Positions 18,279-28,588 of a stretch of DNA of 64,000 nucleotides are shown in pieces (positions within the stretch are counted from its first letter, which is position 1; every line of letters begins with the position of its first letter). The notes beneath the pieces were generated by a model. It had not been told where the DNA came from. It did no database searches and was given only the letters and a program-made list of their open reading frames with translations. The position numbers and the translations under genes were made by a program. Source of the stretch: UBA1181 sp045601045 (GTDB taxonomy: Bacteria; Bacteroidota; Bacteroidia; Bacteroidales; Paludibacteraceae). The stretch spans positions 1 through 64,000 of the forward strand of contig JAZRZA010000026.1 in the NCBI GenBank assembly GCA_045601045.1. The letters run 5' to 3'.

Positions 18279-19766
18279 TTAATCCCACTTTGTATTACGC
18301 ATATCGCCTGTCTGCTCGAAGGCCAAGTGCATATTCAAAGCCTTGGAAAGCGTCATTGGCGTATGGCACTTGCCAGCCGACAACTTGAGGTAATCCCACA
18401 AAAGTTCTTTGTAGTCTGGGTGAACACAGTTCTCGATGATAGCCTCAGCCTTTTGCATAGGCGATTTAGCGCGCAAATCGGCAACACCTTGCTCGGTGAC
18501 GATCACCTTCACGGAGTGCTCGGAGCTATCAATGTGGCTCGCCATCGGAACGATTGCGGAGATCACGCCACCCTTAGCTACTGATGGGCAAGTGAAGATA
18601 GAAAGGAATGCGTTACGCGCGAAATCGGCGGAACCACCCAAACCATTCATCATCTTTTGTCCCAAGACATTGGTTGAGTTCACATTTCCGAAGATATCCA
18701 ACTCCAAAGCGGTGTTGATTGCGATGACACCGAGACGGCGTACCACCTCAGGGTTGTTGGTCAACTCTTGTGGACGCAACATCAACTTATCCTTAAAGAA
18801 CTCATAGTTGCCATACACATCCATCAACACATCGTCAGACAAGGTCAACGAGCTACCGCTGGCAAATGTGATACGGCCTTTCTTCATCAAATCGATCACT
18901 GAATTTTGGATCACCTCGGTAAACATCGTGAAGGAAGGAATATCATCGCAGTTACCCAAAGAGCCGAGCACCGCATTAGCAATATTTCCCACACCAGATT
19001 GCAAAGGCAAGAACTCCTTAGGGATGATTCCCTTGTGAAGCTCGCTCAACAAGAAGTTAGCGACATTCTCACCAATCTTAGCAGTCACCGCATCTACTGG
19101 GGTAAACGGTGCGATACCATCCTTCATATCAGTCTTCACGACACCGATCACCTTTGCAGGATCTACCTTCAAAGTAGCGGTACCGATACGATCGGAAGAT
19201 GTATAGATAGGAATTTCACGACGGTAAGGAGGATTGATTGGCTCATACAAGTCGTGCATACCATGGATCTTCGCAGGATGATGCGCGTTCAACTCGATGA
19301 TGATATGCTTAGCGCACTCCGTCAAAGTTGGGGTGATACCCACAGAGGTGGTTAAAACGATCTCACCCTTGTCGGTGATGTCTGCCGCCTCGATCAATGC
19401 GTAATCCACAGGGCCGAGGAATCCATATCTCAAATCTTGAGCCACATGGGACAAGTGCATATCAAAATATTGCACCTCACATTTATTGATCGCGTCACGC
19501 ATGTACTTGCTGGATTGGAACGGAGTACGGAACTTAACCGCCTTCGCGCGGGAAAGCGCGCCATCGATCTCATCACCAGTAGAACCACCAGTGATCATTC
19601 CCACCTTGAACTCGTTTCCTTTCGCGTGCTCCTCCTCTGCCTTCTTGGCAAGAGCTGTGGTTACCGCCTTCACAGTTCCTACAGATGAGAAACCGCCAAT
19701 ACCAATCACATCGTTGTGCTTAATGTAAGATGCTGCCTCCTCGGCAGTGATAAACTTGTACGCCAT
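18279..19766 (-). CDS. acetyl-CoA hydrolase/succinate CoA-transferase family protein
   Basis: A 495-residue class I CoA-transferase of the acetyl-CoA hydrolase/transferase family. The N-terminal GIGGFSSVGTVKAV segment and the catalytic glutamate in FTEVIQNSVID (about residue 285) are visible, as is the glycine-rich GLGGSADFARNA motif and VTEQGVADLR near the C-terminus. In Bacteroidales such enzymes move CoA between succinyl-CoA or propionyl-CoA and acetate or succinate in fermentation. The exact acceptor cannot be decided from sequence. It appears monocistronic with its own terminator. Confidence 0.88.
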   Translation of the reverse strand: MAYKFITAEEAASYIKHNDVIGIGGFSSVGTVKAVTTALAKKAEEEHAKGNEFKVGMITGGSTGDEIDGALSRAKAVKFRTPFQSSKYMRDAINKCEVQYFDMHLSHVAQDLRYGFLGPVDYALIEAADITDKGEIVLTTSVGITPTLTECAKHIIIELNAHHPAKIHGMHDLYEPINPPYRREIPIYTSSDRIGTATLKVDPAKVIGVVKTDMKDGIAPFTPVDAVTAKIGENVANFLLSELHKGIIPKEFLPLQSGVGNIANAVLGSLGNCDDIPSFTMFTEVIQNSVIDLMKKGRITFASGSSLTLSDDVLMDVYGNYEFFKDKLMLRPQELTNNPEVVRRLGVIAINTALELDIFGNVNSTNVLGQKMMNGLGGSADFARNAFLSIFTCPSVAKGGVISAIVPMASHIDSSEHSVKVIVTEQGVADLRAKSPMQKAEAIIENCVHPDYKELLWDYLKLSAGKCHTPMTLSKALNMHLAFEQTGDMRNTKWD

Positions 19767-19929
19767 TGTAACTTCTGTATTTTAATTCAATAACACTTTA
19801 CTTTCCTAAATACAATGCAAAATTAAAACAAAAAAGTATATGGCACTATCTTTTTACTGTTAAAATCGCATAAATATTTTAAATTTGGCCAATATTAGCA
19901 TATTTATGCAAGCATTATGCTATAAAAAG

Positions 19930-19961
19930 AACCGTCTCCGCGGATTTCCACAGAGACGGTT
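19930..19961 (-). terminator. terminator after the ROK kinase gene
   Basis: AACCGTCTC and GAGACGGTT pair in a 9-bp stem 25 bases past the ROK gene stop, with an AT-rich flank (T-rich on the minus strand). It ends the possible long operon that begins near 30577. Confidence 0.7.
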
Positions 19962-19986
19962 TAAAATTTGGCGTTATCTAGAAAAA

Positions 19987-20949
19987 TTAGTCCCAAGCCA
20001 AAGCCGAAGCACCCAAAACAGCTGCGTCAGCGTCCTTCATTTCAGAGAACAAAACCTTTACCTTGCCCTTGAATACAGCCATCAAATTGTCATCCATCGC
20101 CTTCTTGAGCGGATTGAGCAACAAATCGCCAGCCTTCGCCAAACCACCGAAGAGGACGAATGCCTCAGGGCTACTGAACTTCACGAAATCAGCCAAAGCC
20201 TCACCCAAGATTTGTCCTGTGAAAGCGAAGATATCCTTTGCGATAGCGTCGCCAGCCATAGCCGCGTCAAACACATCCTTTGAAGTGATCTTATCCAAAT
20301 CAATCTTGCGAAGAAGAGAATCCTCTCCCGCACGGTTTTGCAACATCTCCTTAGCGGTACGAGCCACACCAGTCGCTGAGGTATAGGTCTCCAAACAACC
20401 CTTGTTACCACAACCGCAAGTACGTCCGTCGCGACGAACGATCACGTGGCCCAACTCACCTGCATTACCATCGTGTCCATAGATCAATTGTCCGTTAGCG
20501 ACAACACCACTACCTACACCAGTACCCAAAGTGATCATGATGAAATCACGCATGCCACGAGCTGCTCCATACTTCATCTCACCAATAGCCGCCGCATTCG
20601 CGTCGTTGGTCAAAGTGACAGGAACACCCACCTTCTCCGAAAGCATCTTCGCAAATGGAACGATACCCTTCCAAGGCAAGTTAGCGGCGTGCTCGATATT
20701 ACCAGTATAGTAGTTCGCATTTGGCGCTCCCACACCGATACCCTTGATCTTCTCAATACCACCGTTCTTGGCGATCAACTCCAAGATACCGTTGCCCAAA
20801 GCGTTGATATACTCCTCAAGCACAGGATAAGCCTGTGTCTTGATTGAATTGGATGCCAAGACATTGCCTTGCGCGTCAACAATTCCGAACACTGAATTGG
20901 TACCACCAATGTCGATACCAACCACATTAGGTTTCAATTCTGACTTCAT
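19987..20949 (-). CDS. ROK-family sugar kinase (glucokinase-like)
   Basis: This 320-residue cytoplasmic kinase has the N-terminal ATP-binding GIDIGGTNSVFGIV motif, the catalytic aspartate in LTNDANAAAIGE, the ROK GTGVGSGVV segment and the zinc motif CGCGNKGCLE (about residues 180-190). Together with GHDGNAGELGH these identify a ROK kinase of the glucokinase type. It follows a sugar MFS transporter by 30 bases, so uptake and phosphorylation of a hexose, probably glucose, is the likely joint role. Length is typical. Confidence 0.9.
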   Translation of the reverse strand: MKSELKPNVVGIDIGGTNSVFGIVDAQGNVLASNSIKTQAYPVLEEYINALGNGILELIAKNGGIEKIKGIGVGAPNANYYTGNIEHAANLPWKGIVPFAKMLSEKVGVPVTLTNDANAAAIGEMKYGAARGMRDFIMITLGTGVGSGVVANGQLIYGHDGNAGELGHVIVRRDGRTCGCGNKGCLETYTSATGVARTAKEMLQNRAGEDSLLRKIDLDKITSKDVFDAAMAGDAIAKDIFAFTGQILGEALADFVKFSSPEAFVLFGGLAKAGDLLLNPLKKAMDDNLMAVFKGKVKVLFSEMKDADAAVLGASALAWD

Positions 20950-20979
20950 ATTAAATATTTTTGAGTTTATTATTTGATT

Positions 20980-22398
20980 CTATTTCACTTGTTTACGCTT
21001 CTTGCAACCAATGAATCCGTACCACAAAAGATACGCATAACACACCAACGGCAAAGCGAAGGCCATTTGAGGATTGGTCACATCGGCAATCAATCCTTGG
21101 AAGAAAGGCACCAAAGCGCCACCCAGGATCATCATCACCAAAAGGGAAGATCCCTGAGAGGTATATTTACCCAAACCATCTATCGCCAAGGTAATCACAT
21201 TCGGGAACATAATGGAGTTGAACAAACCAACCGCCAAAATTGACCACAAAGAGAGAGTGCCCGACGTAGAGAGCATCACCACAATCAAAATCATATTGGC
21301 CAAGGAGAACAATCCCAAAGTACGGGAAGGGACAGACTTCGCCAAAAGGAACACTACAAAATTAACCGCAAGAAATAGAATAAAGTAATATACTTTATCC
21401 GCAAAGAAGAAATCGACGAATCCTTCGAAATTCAAATGCGCCGCCTTGCCCAAAACAAAGAAGATCAAAAGCAAAGAACAAACGGCGGAGCAAAGCATCA
21501 GAAGGACTTTCTTTCCCATCCGCATCTTGCTCATGGATATCGCACCCATGAAACGTCCGATCATCGCGCCTCCCCAATAGAAGGTCAAAAGACGACTCGC
21601 CTCAAGGTTTTCCAAATTATGGCATCTGTTCATATAATCCACCAAATTACTACCGATGGCCACCTCCGCGCCTACATAGCAGAAGATACCCACCATACCA
21701 AAAATCAAATGAGGGTACTTCAAGGCGCCTGTATTATCCACAAGTCTGTTGTCGTCTGGAATCTCGATAGTAGGGATATCAGCGAAAAATATCACACCGA
21801 ACAGGATCAACAAAAGGCTCGCCAATACCAAATAAGGGATACGCACCGAAGAGGCTCCTCCATCCTCACTCAAAAAGTAAGAAAAGATCAAGGTTCCTCC
21901 AATCACTGGCGCCAAAGTGGTTCCCAAGGAATTGAAAGCTTGGGAAAGATTCAAGCGGCTAGATGCGGTATCAGAAGATCCCAAAGAGGCAACCAGCGGA
22001 TTAGCAGCGATCTGCAAGAAGGTAAAACCCGCTCCCAAAAGGAACAAAGCGGTAAGAAATATTCCAAATTTAGGATTCTCATCACTTGCCTCTATAAAGA
22101 ATAGGAAACATGCCACCGCAGACATAAAAAGGCCCAACGCGATCGTGTGCTTATACCCTACCTTCAAAATCGGGTCGCCACAGATGGCCGAGACAACGAA
22201 ATAGATCAACGACACAAAGAAATAGGCTAAGAAAAAAGCCAACTGAACCAAAGTCGCCTCACCTTGCGACAACATGAAAACACCCTTCAAATAAGGAATT
22301 AAGATGTCATTCAAGCAGGTGATGAATCCCCACATGAAAAACAGGGTGGTCAACGTAATCAACGGAAGCACATACGTCTTTTTACTATTATTTTCCAT
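20980..22398 (-). CDS. MFS sugar transporter of the FHS (fucose/glucose/galactose:H+ symporter) family
   Basis: A 472-residue inner-membrane protein with about 12 predicted hydrophobic segments. The start FFMWGFITCLNDILIPYLKG is the hallmark of the FucP/GluP-like family, as is LFLLGAGFTFLQIAANPL in the middle. It should import a hexose with protons. The ROK kinase gene follows by 30 bases and a TonB-dependent receptor precedes it by 29 bases. Within the family glucose/galactose is the most common annotation in Bacteroidales, but the substrate is not proven here. Confidence 0.88.
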   Translation of the reverse strand: MENNSKKTYVLPLITLTTLFFMWGFITCLNDILIPYLKGVFMLSQGEATLVQLAFFLAYFFVSLIYFVVSAICGDPILKVGYKHTIALGLFMSAVACFLFFIEASDENPKFGIFLTALFLLGAGFTFLQIAANPLVASLGSSDTASSRLNLSQAFNSLGTTLAPVIGGTLIFSYFLSEDGGASSVRIPYLVLASLLLILFGVIFFADIPTIEIPDDNRLVDNTGALKYPHLIFGMVGIFCYVGAEVAIGSNLVDYMNRCHNLENLEASRLLTFYWGGAMIGRFMGAISMSKMRMGKKVLLMLCSAVCSLLLIFFVLGKAAHLNFEGFVDFFFADKVYYFILFLAVNFVVFLLAKSVPSRTLGLFSLANMILIVVMLSTSGTLSLWSILAVGLFNSIMFPNVITLAIDGLGKYTSQGSSLLVMMILGGALVPFFQGLIADVTNPQMAFALPLVCYAYLLWYGFIGCKKRKQVK

Positions 22399-22427
22399 TC
22401 TTTTATAATTAATTCATTTTCAAATTA

Positions 22428-24830
22428 TTAAAAATCGATCGCCAACTTCAAATTAATCAACCTACCCGTCAAATAGTTAGGCACCGCATAAGCCGTGGTA
22501 ACAGTAGGAATCCAATACTTTGAAGCTTCGTTTCGCGTTCCAATCAAGTTGAAAACATCGAAATTCACAGAGAACGTCTTCATCCACGAGAAAAATTTCT
22601 TCTCCATAACAGGATCTATGCCCTTTCTCAAATGGAAAGCCAATCCAATATCGATACGTTTATAATTCTTCAAGCGGACATCATATCGATTGACGTACTC
22701 TTTGTCGAAAGTGAAAGGCAAACCGCCAGACCAAATCATCTTAATATTGAATTTCAACTTGTCAAATCCCGGCATATAATCCTGGAAAAACATGGAGAGG
22801 TTGAATCGTTGGTCGGTAGGACGCGGATAATAACCATGACTCAATCCATAGATATTCTCCTTCGTATTCATCAACGAAACTGAAATCCACGAGTCCGTAC
22901 CAGGAACAAATTCTCCGAATAGTTTCACATCACCACCAAAGGCGAATCCATCGGCGCAATTCTCACCCATATAGATGATCTTCATATTATCCATGCGATA
23001 TGGAATAATACGGTCGATGTATTTATAGTACAATTCAGTCGTCAACTTAAATGGTCTACCCCACTTTCTGAAATAGAAGTCGCTGGCCGCGATGGCATGA
23101 ACGGAACGAGGTGATTTGACATCATGGTTCAAAGAGACCTCCACATTACCATTCTCCATCTTCTCATAACGCATCATCTCCTTGAAGAAAAGTGCCTGGT
23201 GATAGAGTCCTGTCGCAAAACGGAATCCCCAATTACTGTTCTTAGGGAACCATGCCAAAGAGGCGCGCGGACTCGCCGTTAGCTGTTGGTTGAAACTCCA
23301 ATAAGACATTCTCACACCGCCAACGACCACCATCTTGCAACGTGGGAAGTGATGGGTATAAGTGTTTTGCGCGAAACAAGAGAAACGGACATTACCAGCC
23401 TGCAAATCACCGTTCAAATTCTCATAAAGCTTCATCGCTTCGCTACTAGAAGGCGCGGAATATCCTGCGGAGTCGCGGTACTCCCACTCATTGAGGGTCT
23501 CATTCATCTTCTCGAACTGAACCGAAGCGCCCCACTTGACGAGATTTTTCCGAAGGTCCAACGAGTTGTTGAAGGAGAGATTGGTCACATTGGCATACAA
23601 CTCATCACGCGCATGTTGATGAAACGTTCCGATACCTTCCGTCTCAGTCACCACATTGGAGGTAACATCCAAGGCGCCCACCAAATAGCCAGTCGTGATA
23701 TCATACGTGACATCCTCAGAAGTGAAGAACGAGGATCCGATCAAATCAAAAGACCATCGCTTGGTCGGCTTCACATTCAACGACAACGAGCCCATAAAAG
23801 TGGTGAACAAATCCTTCTCCTGCCCATCGAACTCGAATCTGACCTTCTTGAGAGAAGACATTGTACCGAAATTGGTCTCCTTACTAGCCGGAATGGAGAG
23901 ATAATCATTTCGAGAGATATTGCCTAAAAACGAAAGGCTGCATTTCGGGTTGAAACGATAGGTAAGGTAGGTTTGATAATCCAAGAAGCGAGGTTTGTAC
24001 TCCGCATCCGTCTGCAAATTATTCAAGACATAAGAAGATGATTTGAAGCGGAATCCATGCAACTGCGAGAACTTCTCGGAAGAGGTTCCCAAGTAAGCAG
24101 TGGCACCCAATAGGCTCAACGAGACAGCCCCCTCAAAGGCGGAAGGTGTTTTATACTTGATATCCAATACGGACGACATCTTATCGCCATACTCTGGCGT
24201 AAAACCACCAGAGGAGAACGAAACGGATTCCACCATGTCCGAATTAACAAAGGAAAGTCCCTCTTGCTCGCCACTTCGAATCAAAAAAGGACGATAAACC
24301 TCAATGGAATTGACATAGACACAATTCTCATCATAGTTACCACCACGAACGGAGTACTGGGAACTCAACTCATTATTGGAAGAGACACCGGGCATGGTCG
24401 TCACCATACTGACGATACCGTCTCCAGTCATCGTAGGGATGGACTTGGAGACATCCACATTCAAGACCTCAATCGTAGTCTCCTGTTTCTTCTGCGCCAC
24501 CACATCGAAAGAGCCAAGATCGACGCTATTCTCCTTCATATTGACACGTATTGAGACAGAATCGCGATCCGCCAAGACCGTGCGCTCCACATCCGTGTAA
24601 CCAATCAGTGAAAAGTGAAGAGTATAAGATACCACAGAATCGGAAGGCAATTCGATCGAAAAACGTCCCGAAGGATCCGTATAAGTGCCATCACCGTAGC
24701 CTTTCAACTCCACACCCACCACATCCAAAGGAGCGCCTGTACTGCTTACCACAACACCATACACATGCTTTGCTCCCACCATTTGTATGGTCAGGAAACA
24801 CAAGGAAAATATGGCAAGCAATTTACGCAT
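22428..24830 (-). CDS. TonB-dependent receptor with carboxypeptidase-like N-terminal domain
   Basis: An 800-residue outer-membrane receptor. The signal peptide (MRKLLAIFSLCFLTIQMVGA) is followed by a carboxypeptidase-D-like regulatory domain (YGVVVSSTGAPLDVVGVELK, about 24-110). A plug domain follows with SMVTTMPGVSSNNELSSQYSVRGG and a barrel ending YLTGRLINLKLAIDF. It lacks the SusC-specific signature and has no SusD partner, so it is a stand-alone receptor of unknown substrate. It lies 8 bases after the OstA-like gene and is apparently the last envelope gene of that operon. Confidence 0.88.
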   Translation of the reverse strand: MRKLLAIFSLCFLTIQMVGAKHVYGVVVSSTGAPLDVVGVELKGYGDGTYTDPSGRFSIELPSDSVVSYTLHFSLIGYTDVERTVLADRDSVSIRVNMKENSVDLGSFDVVAQKKQETTIEVLNVDVSKSIPTMTGDGIVSMVTTMPGVSSNNELSSQYSVRGGNYDENCVYVNSIEVYRPFLIRSGEQEGLSFVNSDMVESVSFSSGGFTPEYGDKMSSVLDIKYKTPSAFEGAVSLSLLGATAYLGTSSEKFSQLHGFRFKSSSYVLNNLQTDAEYKPRFLDYQTYLTYRFNPKCSLSFLGNISRNDYLSIPASKETNFGTMSSLKKVRFEFDGQEKDLFTTFMGSLSLNVKPTKRWSFDLIGSSFFTSEDVTYDITTGYLVGALDVTSNVVTETEGIGTFHQHARDELYANVTNLSFNNSLDLRKNLVKWGASVQFEKMNETLNEWEYRDSAGYSAPSSSEAMKLYENLNGDLQAGNVRFSCFAQNTYTHHFPRCKMVVVGGVRMSYWSFNQQLTASPRASLAWFPKNSNWGFRFATGLYHQALFFKEMMRYEKMENGNVEVSLNHDVKSPRSVHAIAASDFYFRKWGRPFKLTTELYYKYIDRIIPYRMDNMKIIYMGENCADGFAFGGDVKLFGEFVPGTDSWISVSLMNTKENIYGLSHGYYPRPTDQRFNLSMFFQDYMPGFDKLKFNIKMIWSGGLPFTFDKEYVNRYDVRLKNYKRIDIGLAFHLRKGIDPVMEKKFFSWMKTFSVNFDVFNLIGTRNEASKYWIPTVTTAYAVPNYLTGRLINLKLAIDF

Positions 24831-24838
24831 CGAATCTT

Positions 24839-26335
24839 TTACTTTGTAAAAATATCTTCTTTACTGGCAGGTCTCAACTCTTCCAACCAAGAGAAATTAT
24901 CCAATCTTTTCTCATCCTCCGGAAATTTAGTCGGTGGATAAAGGATACCCTCCGAATCAGGTGTCATCACGATCTTTTCGACCTGCCTATTTTTTTTCAT
25001 GTAAATGGTCATCGCGTCGCCATGCGCCTTATTCACGCCAATCAAAGCATTATAGTCATCCTTGGAATAGTAGATGGATTTGGCGTTACCCATCATCTCC
25101 ACACGAGACAATGCATTATTCTTCAAATAGGCCTTGGATTCCTTACCCGACAGCTGATTATACATATCCTCCGCCTCAAATTGAATAATCATAGAACGAT
25201 TGATGATATGGATATAATCAGGCTTTTTGTTCTTGAAGTAAACATCGATTTTTTCGCCAGTCAACTGACTCTCCTCACTCCAAAGGACAGGTTCTTTATA
25301 CATCGTGAGCACAGAATCATTCGTGGAATAGACCAAAGAATCACACTTGCCCTGCATGTCGTCACGGAAGAACTTCACATGATGGTATCCCCTGATTTCA
25401 CTTCTGGAAGAGTCGAGTTCAAGGCCACGCAAGGTGTCGGCCGCCAAGTAGAGAGAATCCTCTTCGGAATAATCTATCACATAAGCGTGATCTGTTATAT
25501 AGCCATTAGCAGGATAATTGCGCCAAAACTCAGCGTAGTTTCCACGGGCAATGACCTTCTGGGTAGAGTCCTGCGCCTCAATATTGTGATAAGCCTTCGC
25601 CAACTTACGTTCCATATCGTAATAGATGGAGTCGGCGGTGAGTCTTCTACCCTCTTTGGAAGTGATTACGGAATAGTCATACAACCTTCCCACTTGGGTT
25701 TTTCGATTCATCCTCGCATTGGTGGTATAGATGGTGTATTCACTCTCATAGACATAAGAAGGACCCACCAAAACAGTCTTACCCGTTTCGTTATTAAATT
25801 GCAGCGAATCACTTTTAATGGTATAATTGGGGTGATTCAAAACAACGTCATTCTTGAAAAAATAATCCTTGCTCGTGGTGTAATAGTAGCCCAACTGGGA
25901 TGTGAGCACCATATCAGCGTCCACGATTTTACCGCCACCAAAATAATATCCGAAATTGCGGTCTCTGTAAAAATCCAAAGCGTTCGTATGCAAAGTGGTT
26001 CCATCATTATCCGCCATCACATTTCCGCGAATACGCATCAGTTGGGTTTCTCCATCATAATGCATTTGATCGGCCGTCATCGTAGAGGTTCCATCCACTA
26101 CACGTACATTTCCGAAGGCATCAAACGAATCGTTGTCATAAAAATAGGCACTGTCGCAATACATCAACGCCGTTTCATGGCGGAACCTGACATTACCCTT
26201 CAAGACTTGATACTCGGCTCCTTTGGTATTATCGAAAGAGAGCAGGTCGCATTGTTCCAATATGACATTCTTCGTCCCTCCAAAGAGGAACGAAACAGAA
26301 AACACCATCCATATCAGACAAAGAACCTTTTTCAT
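24839..26335 (-). CDS. OstA/LptA-like exported protein
   Basis: A 498-residue protein with a signal peptide (MKKVLCLIWMVFSVSFLFGG) and repeated OstA/LptA-type beta-strand units, for example LKGNVRFRHETALMYCDSAY, DAFGNVRVVDGTSTMTADQ and IRGNVMADNDGTTLHTNAL. The order 'turn-G-N-V-x...DG/ad-x-l-x-Y' repeated along the chain is characteristic. Family members form the jelly-roll bridge that carries lipopolysaccharide across the periplasm. Bacteroidota homologues are longer than E. coli LptA (185 residues). It is 12 bases downstream of a SurA-like chaperone gene, matching a role in outer-membrane assembly. Confidence 0.82.
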   Translation of the reverse strand: MKKVLCLIWMVFSVSFLFGGTKNVILEQCDLLSFDNTKGAEYQVLKGNVRFRHETALMYCDSAYFYDNDSFDAFGNVRVVDGTSTMTADQMHYDGETQLMRIRGNVMADNDGTTLHTNALDFYRDRNFGYYFGGGKIVDADMVLTSQLGYYYTTSKDYFFKNDVVLNHPNYTIKSDSLQFNNETGKTVLVGPSYVYESEYTIYTTNARMNRKTQVGRLYDYSVITSKEGRRLTADSIYYDMERKLAKAYHNIEAQDSTQKVIARGNYAEFWRNYPANGYITDHAYVIDYSEEDSLYLAADTLRGLELDSSRSEIRGYHHVKFFRDDMQGKCDSLVYSTNDSVLTMYKEPVLWSEESQLTGEKIDVYFKNKKPDYIHIINRSMIIQFEAEDMYNQLSGKESKAYLKNNALSRVEMMGNAKSIYYSKDDYNALIGVNKAHGDAMTIYMKKNRQVEKIVMTPDSEGILYPPTKFPEDEKRLDNFSWLEELRPASKEDIFTK

Positions 26336-26347
26336 AAACCTACCGAA

Positions 26348-27697
26348 CTATTTGATCCAACCAGGATATTGGAACTCGCAATTCTGCCACTTAGGATCGA
26401 TCTTGACATAGATGCTTTTCTGCTTCTCTCGCACCCAGTCTCTTAACACCTCCGCATTTTTCTGTTCTTGGTAGGCTGCCTTGATCTCCATAAAATCATC
26501 CTCAACATTCGCCTTGTGGGCTTTGAGCAACGACTTCACCTTCGCCACCGCGAATACAGCATTACCCTTGGCATCAATCATCATAAAAGGAGAGGAAACC
26601 TCGCCCTTCTTCAATGAATAAACCGCCTTGGCCACCTCTTGCGGCAAATCCCGCATCTCAAAACGAGACGAACCCGTCTTAGCGTTCGTCAACAAACCAC
26701 CGCAGTTTTTGGTGCTCTTATCTACAGAATAAGTGGCGACAGCCTCCTCAAAAGTCAACTCTTCCTTCGCAATCGCCTTCGCAACGCTATCCAAACGGGT
26801 ACGAGCCTTAAACTCTTCGTCAAATGTAGATTTAGGCTTCATCAAAATATGACGCACGTTCACCTTCTCGCCACTCTTCTCTATCAATTGGATGATATGG
26901 AAGCCAAACTCCGTCTCCACCACCTTCGACACACGGTTCACATCATGCAAAGAGAAAGCCACATCAGCGAACTCATGCACCAATTGGCCCTTACCCATAA
27001 AGCCCAACTCTCCGCCTCGTTTAGCGGACTCCTTATCTTCTGAATAAAGAATAGCCAACGTAGAGAACTCCGTCTCCTTGCTCTCCACACGGTCTTTGAA
27101 CTCCCTCAGCTTGCTCTTAACCGCCTCGATGGCAGAAGCGCTGACCTCTGGGGCGATGGTAAGCAATTGGACCTCAATCTGCGTTGGAATTTCAGGAATA
27201 CTATCCGAAGGCAACGAATTGTAAAAAGCCTTCACCTCCGCCGGGGTAACCTTCGCGTCACCCACAATCTTCCGTTGCATTTGTTGAATTATTTGTTGGT
27301 TAGAGACCATCTCGGACAACTCTTCACGAAGAGAGGCAAGGTCTTGGTTGAAATACTCCTCCACCTTTTCTCGGGACCCAATCTGACCAATCAAATAACT
27401 GATACGCATCTCCACCTGGTTGGAGACCGACTTTTCATCGGCATAGATACTATCGATCTTAGCCTGGTCCAAATAGAGTTTTTGCAACGCCAATTGCTCT
27501 GGAATATAACAATAAGGATCGCCCTCAATGGTGGAACCCTCATAACGAAGCCTTTGGCGGAACTCCTCCACATCGGACAAGAGAATCGCCTCGTCACCAA
27601 CAACCCAAGCCACCTCATCAATCATACTCGCTCCGAAAGAGGGCATCAATGACGCAATGGCTGAAAATAAAGCGGAAAATAATAATTTTTTATTCAT
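26348..27697 (-). CDS. SurA-like periplasmic peptidyl-prolyl isomerase/chaperone
   Basis: 449 residues with a signal peptide (MNKKLLFSALFSAIASLMP) and a SurA N-terminal domain starting at about residue 25 (MIDEVAWVVGDEAILLSDVE). There are two parvulin-type regions, around ILYSEDKESAKRGGELGFMG...FGFHIIQLIEK and RHILMKPKSTFDEEF...SVDKSTKNCGG. SurA chaperones outer-membrane beta-barrel proteins through the periplasm. It is the third of three consecutive PPIase-related genes, 6 bases after the lipoprotein gene. Confidence 0.9.
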   Translation of the reverse strand: MNKKLLFSALFSAIASLMPSFGASMIDEVAWVVGDEAILLSDVEEFRQRLRYEGSTIEGDPYCYIPEQLALQKLYLDQAKIDSIYADEKSVSNQVEMRISYLIGQIGSREKVEEYFNQDLASLREELSEMVSNQQIIQQMQRKIVGDAKVTPAEVKAFYNSLPSDSIPEIPTQIEVQLLTIAPEVSASAIEAVKSKLREFKDRVESKETEFSTLAILYSEDKESAKRGGELGFMGKGQLVHEFADVAFSLHDVNRVSKVVETEFGFHIIQLIEKSGEKVNVRHILMKPKSTFDEEFKARTRLDSVAKAIAKEELTFEEAVATYSVDKSTKNCGGLLTNAKTGSSRFEMRDLPQEVAKAVYSLKKGEVSSPFMMIDAKGNAVFAVAKVKSLLKAHKANVEDDFMEIKAAYQEQKNAEVLRDWVREKQKSIYVKIDPKWQNCEFQYPGWIK

Positions 27698-27703
27698 AAT
27701 CGA

Positions 27704-28582
27704 TCAATAACATTTCACCGAACCATTCTGCAAACCCTTCTCATACAAACTGTTTTTGTATGAACGAAGGAAATCCGCCTTTCTCTGTTCAGTCAATATA
27801 GAATGAATTCTGCTCTTCGCAAATTCAAATGGTTGCTTATCACCTGCCAACTTACAAGCGTTGACATACAAGAAGACAGTGCGAACGGAGTCGCTCTCCT
27901 CATAAAGTTTCTTCTCCTTAAAATCAGTCTCCTGGATAGAAAGTGGCGATCTCTTGACAATCTCGGACAATGGAGTCCAACTATCATTGAAATACTCTAC
28001 CTTCGCCGCATTCTTCACGCTTAGCGTCTCAATCATCTCCATATTGACCTCACTAGGCGACTCCATCAACAATTTTATCGCCGTAAAATCAGGAGAACTA
28101 TTCAACAAACTCAATATCACACCCTTTAGCAATGGTTCATGCAAATAGAACAACGACGGATTATCGTTGTAATAGGTAAAAGTCTGTTGATCTGTAATTT
28201 GAGAGGATAACCGCTCGTTAATCAGCTGAAGTTCATATTCATATACATACAATGACTGTCTATAATTCTCCACCAATGAATCGATCTCCTTCGCGCTGCG
28301 GTCGCTGACCTGTTCACGTGCCAATTCATACATCAGATTCTTGGAGATCCAATCCTTCACATAATACTCTATCGCAGCTATGCTATCGGATGAGTTAAGA
28401 CCGTTCAAATCCAAATTTCGACGAATATCAGCCTCCGTCAACTTCGCGCCGCCCGCCTTGGCCACCACCTTGTCTGGTCGTATGACAGACGATATGTAAT
28501 CACAAGCGGAGAAGCCCACACATAGCGCAGCTAATCCCAGGACGGGAAGAACTGTTCGAATAACGGAACGAAACTTCATCAT
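27704..28582 (-). CDS. lipoprotein with SurA-N-like domain, no parvulin domain visible
   Basis: A 292-residue predicted lipoprotein; the lipobox cysteine lies in CVGFSACDYISS (about residue 27). The following segment (VVAKAGGAKLTEADIRRNLD) resembles the entry of SurA/PpiD N-terminal chaperone domains. I cannot see the parvulin signature (HILxx...GGxLG...GYHI) that both neighbours have, so it may act as a chaperone only. Two adjacent ATG codons (28582 and 28579) are possible starts. Genes on both sides are 6 bases away, so it belongs to the same operon. Confidence 0.65.
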   Translation of the reverse strand: MMKFRSVIRTVLPVLGLAALCVGFSACDYISSVIRPDKVVAKAGGAKLTEADIRRNLDLNGLNSSDSIAAIEYYVKDWISKNLMYELAREQVSDRSAKEIDSLVENYRQSLYVYEYELQLINERLSSQITDQQTFTYYNDNPSLFYLHEPLLKGVILSLLNSSPDFTAIKLLMESPSEVNMEMIETLSVKNAAKVEYFNDSWTPLSEIVKRSPLSIQETDFKEKKLYEESDSVRTVFLYVNACKLAGDKQPFEFAKSRIHSILTEQRKADFLRSYKNSLYEKGLQNGSVKCY

Positions 28583-28588
28583 AACGTC

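Noticed and set aside
24551..26446. A 631-codon open frame on the plus strand opposite the OstA-like and TonB-receptor genes
   Set aside because: It is antisense to two genes with clear family motifs, and its own composition (many H, R, I) is not protein-like.
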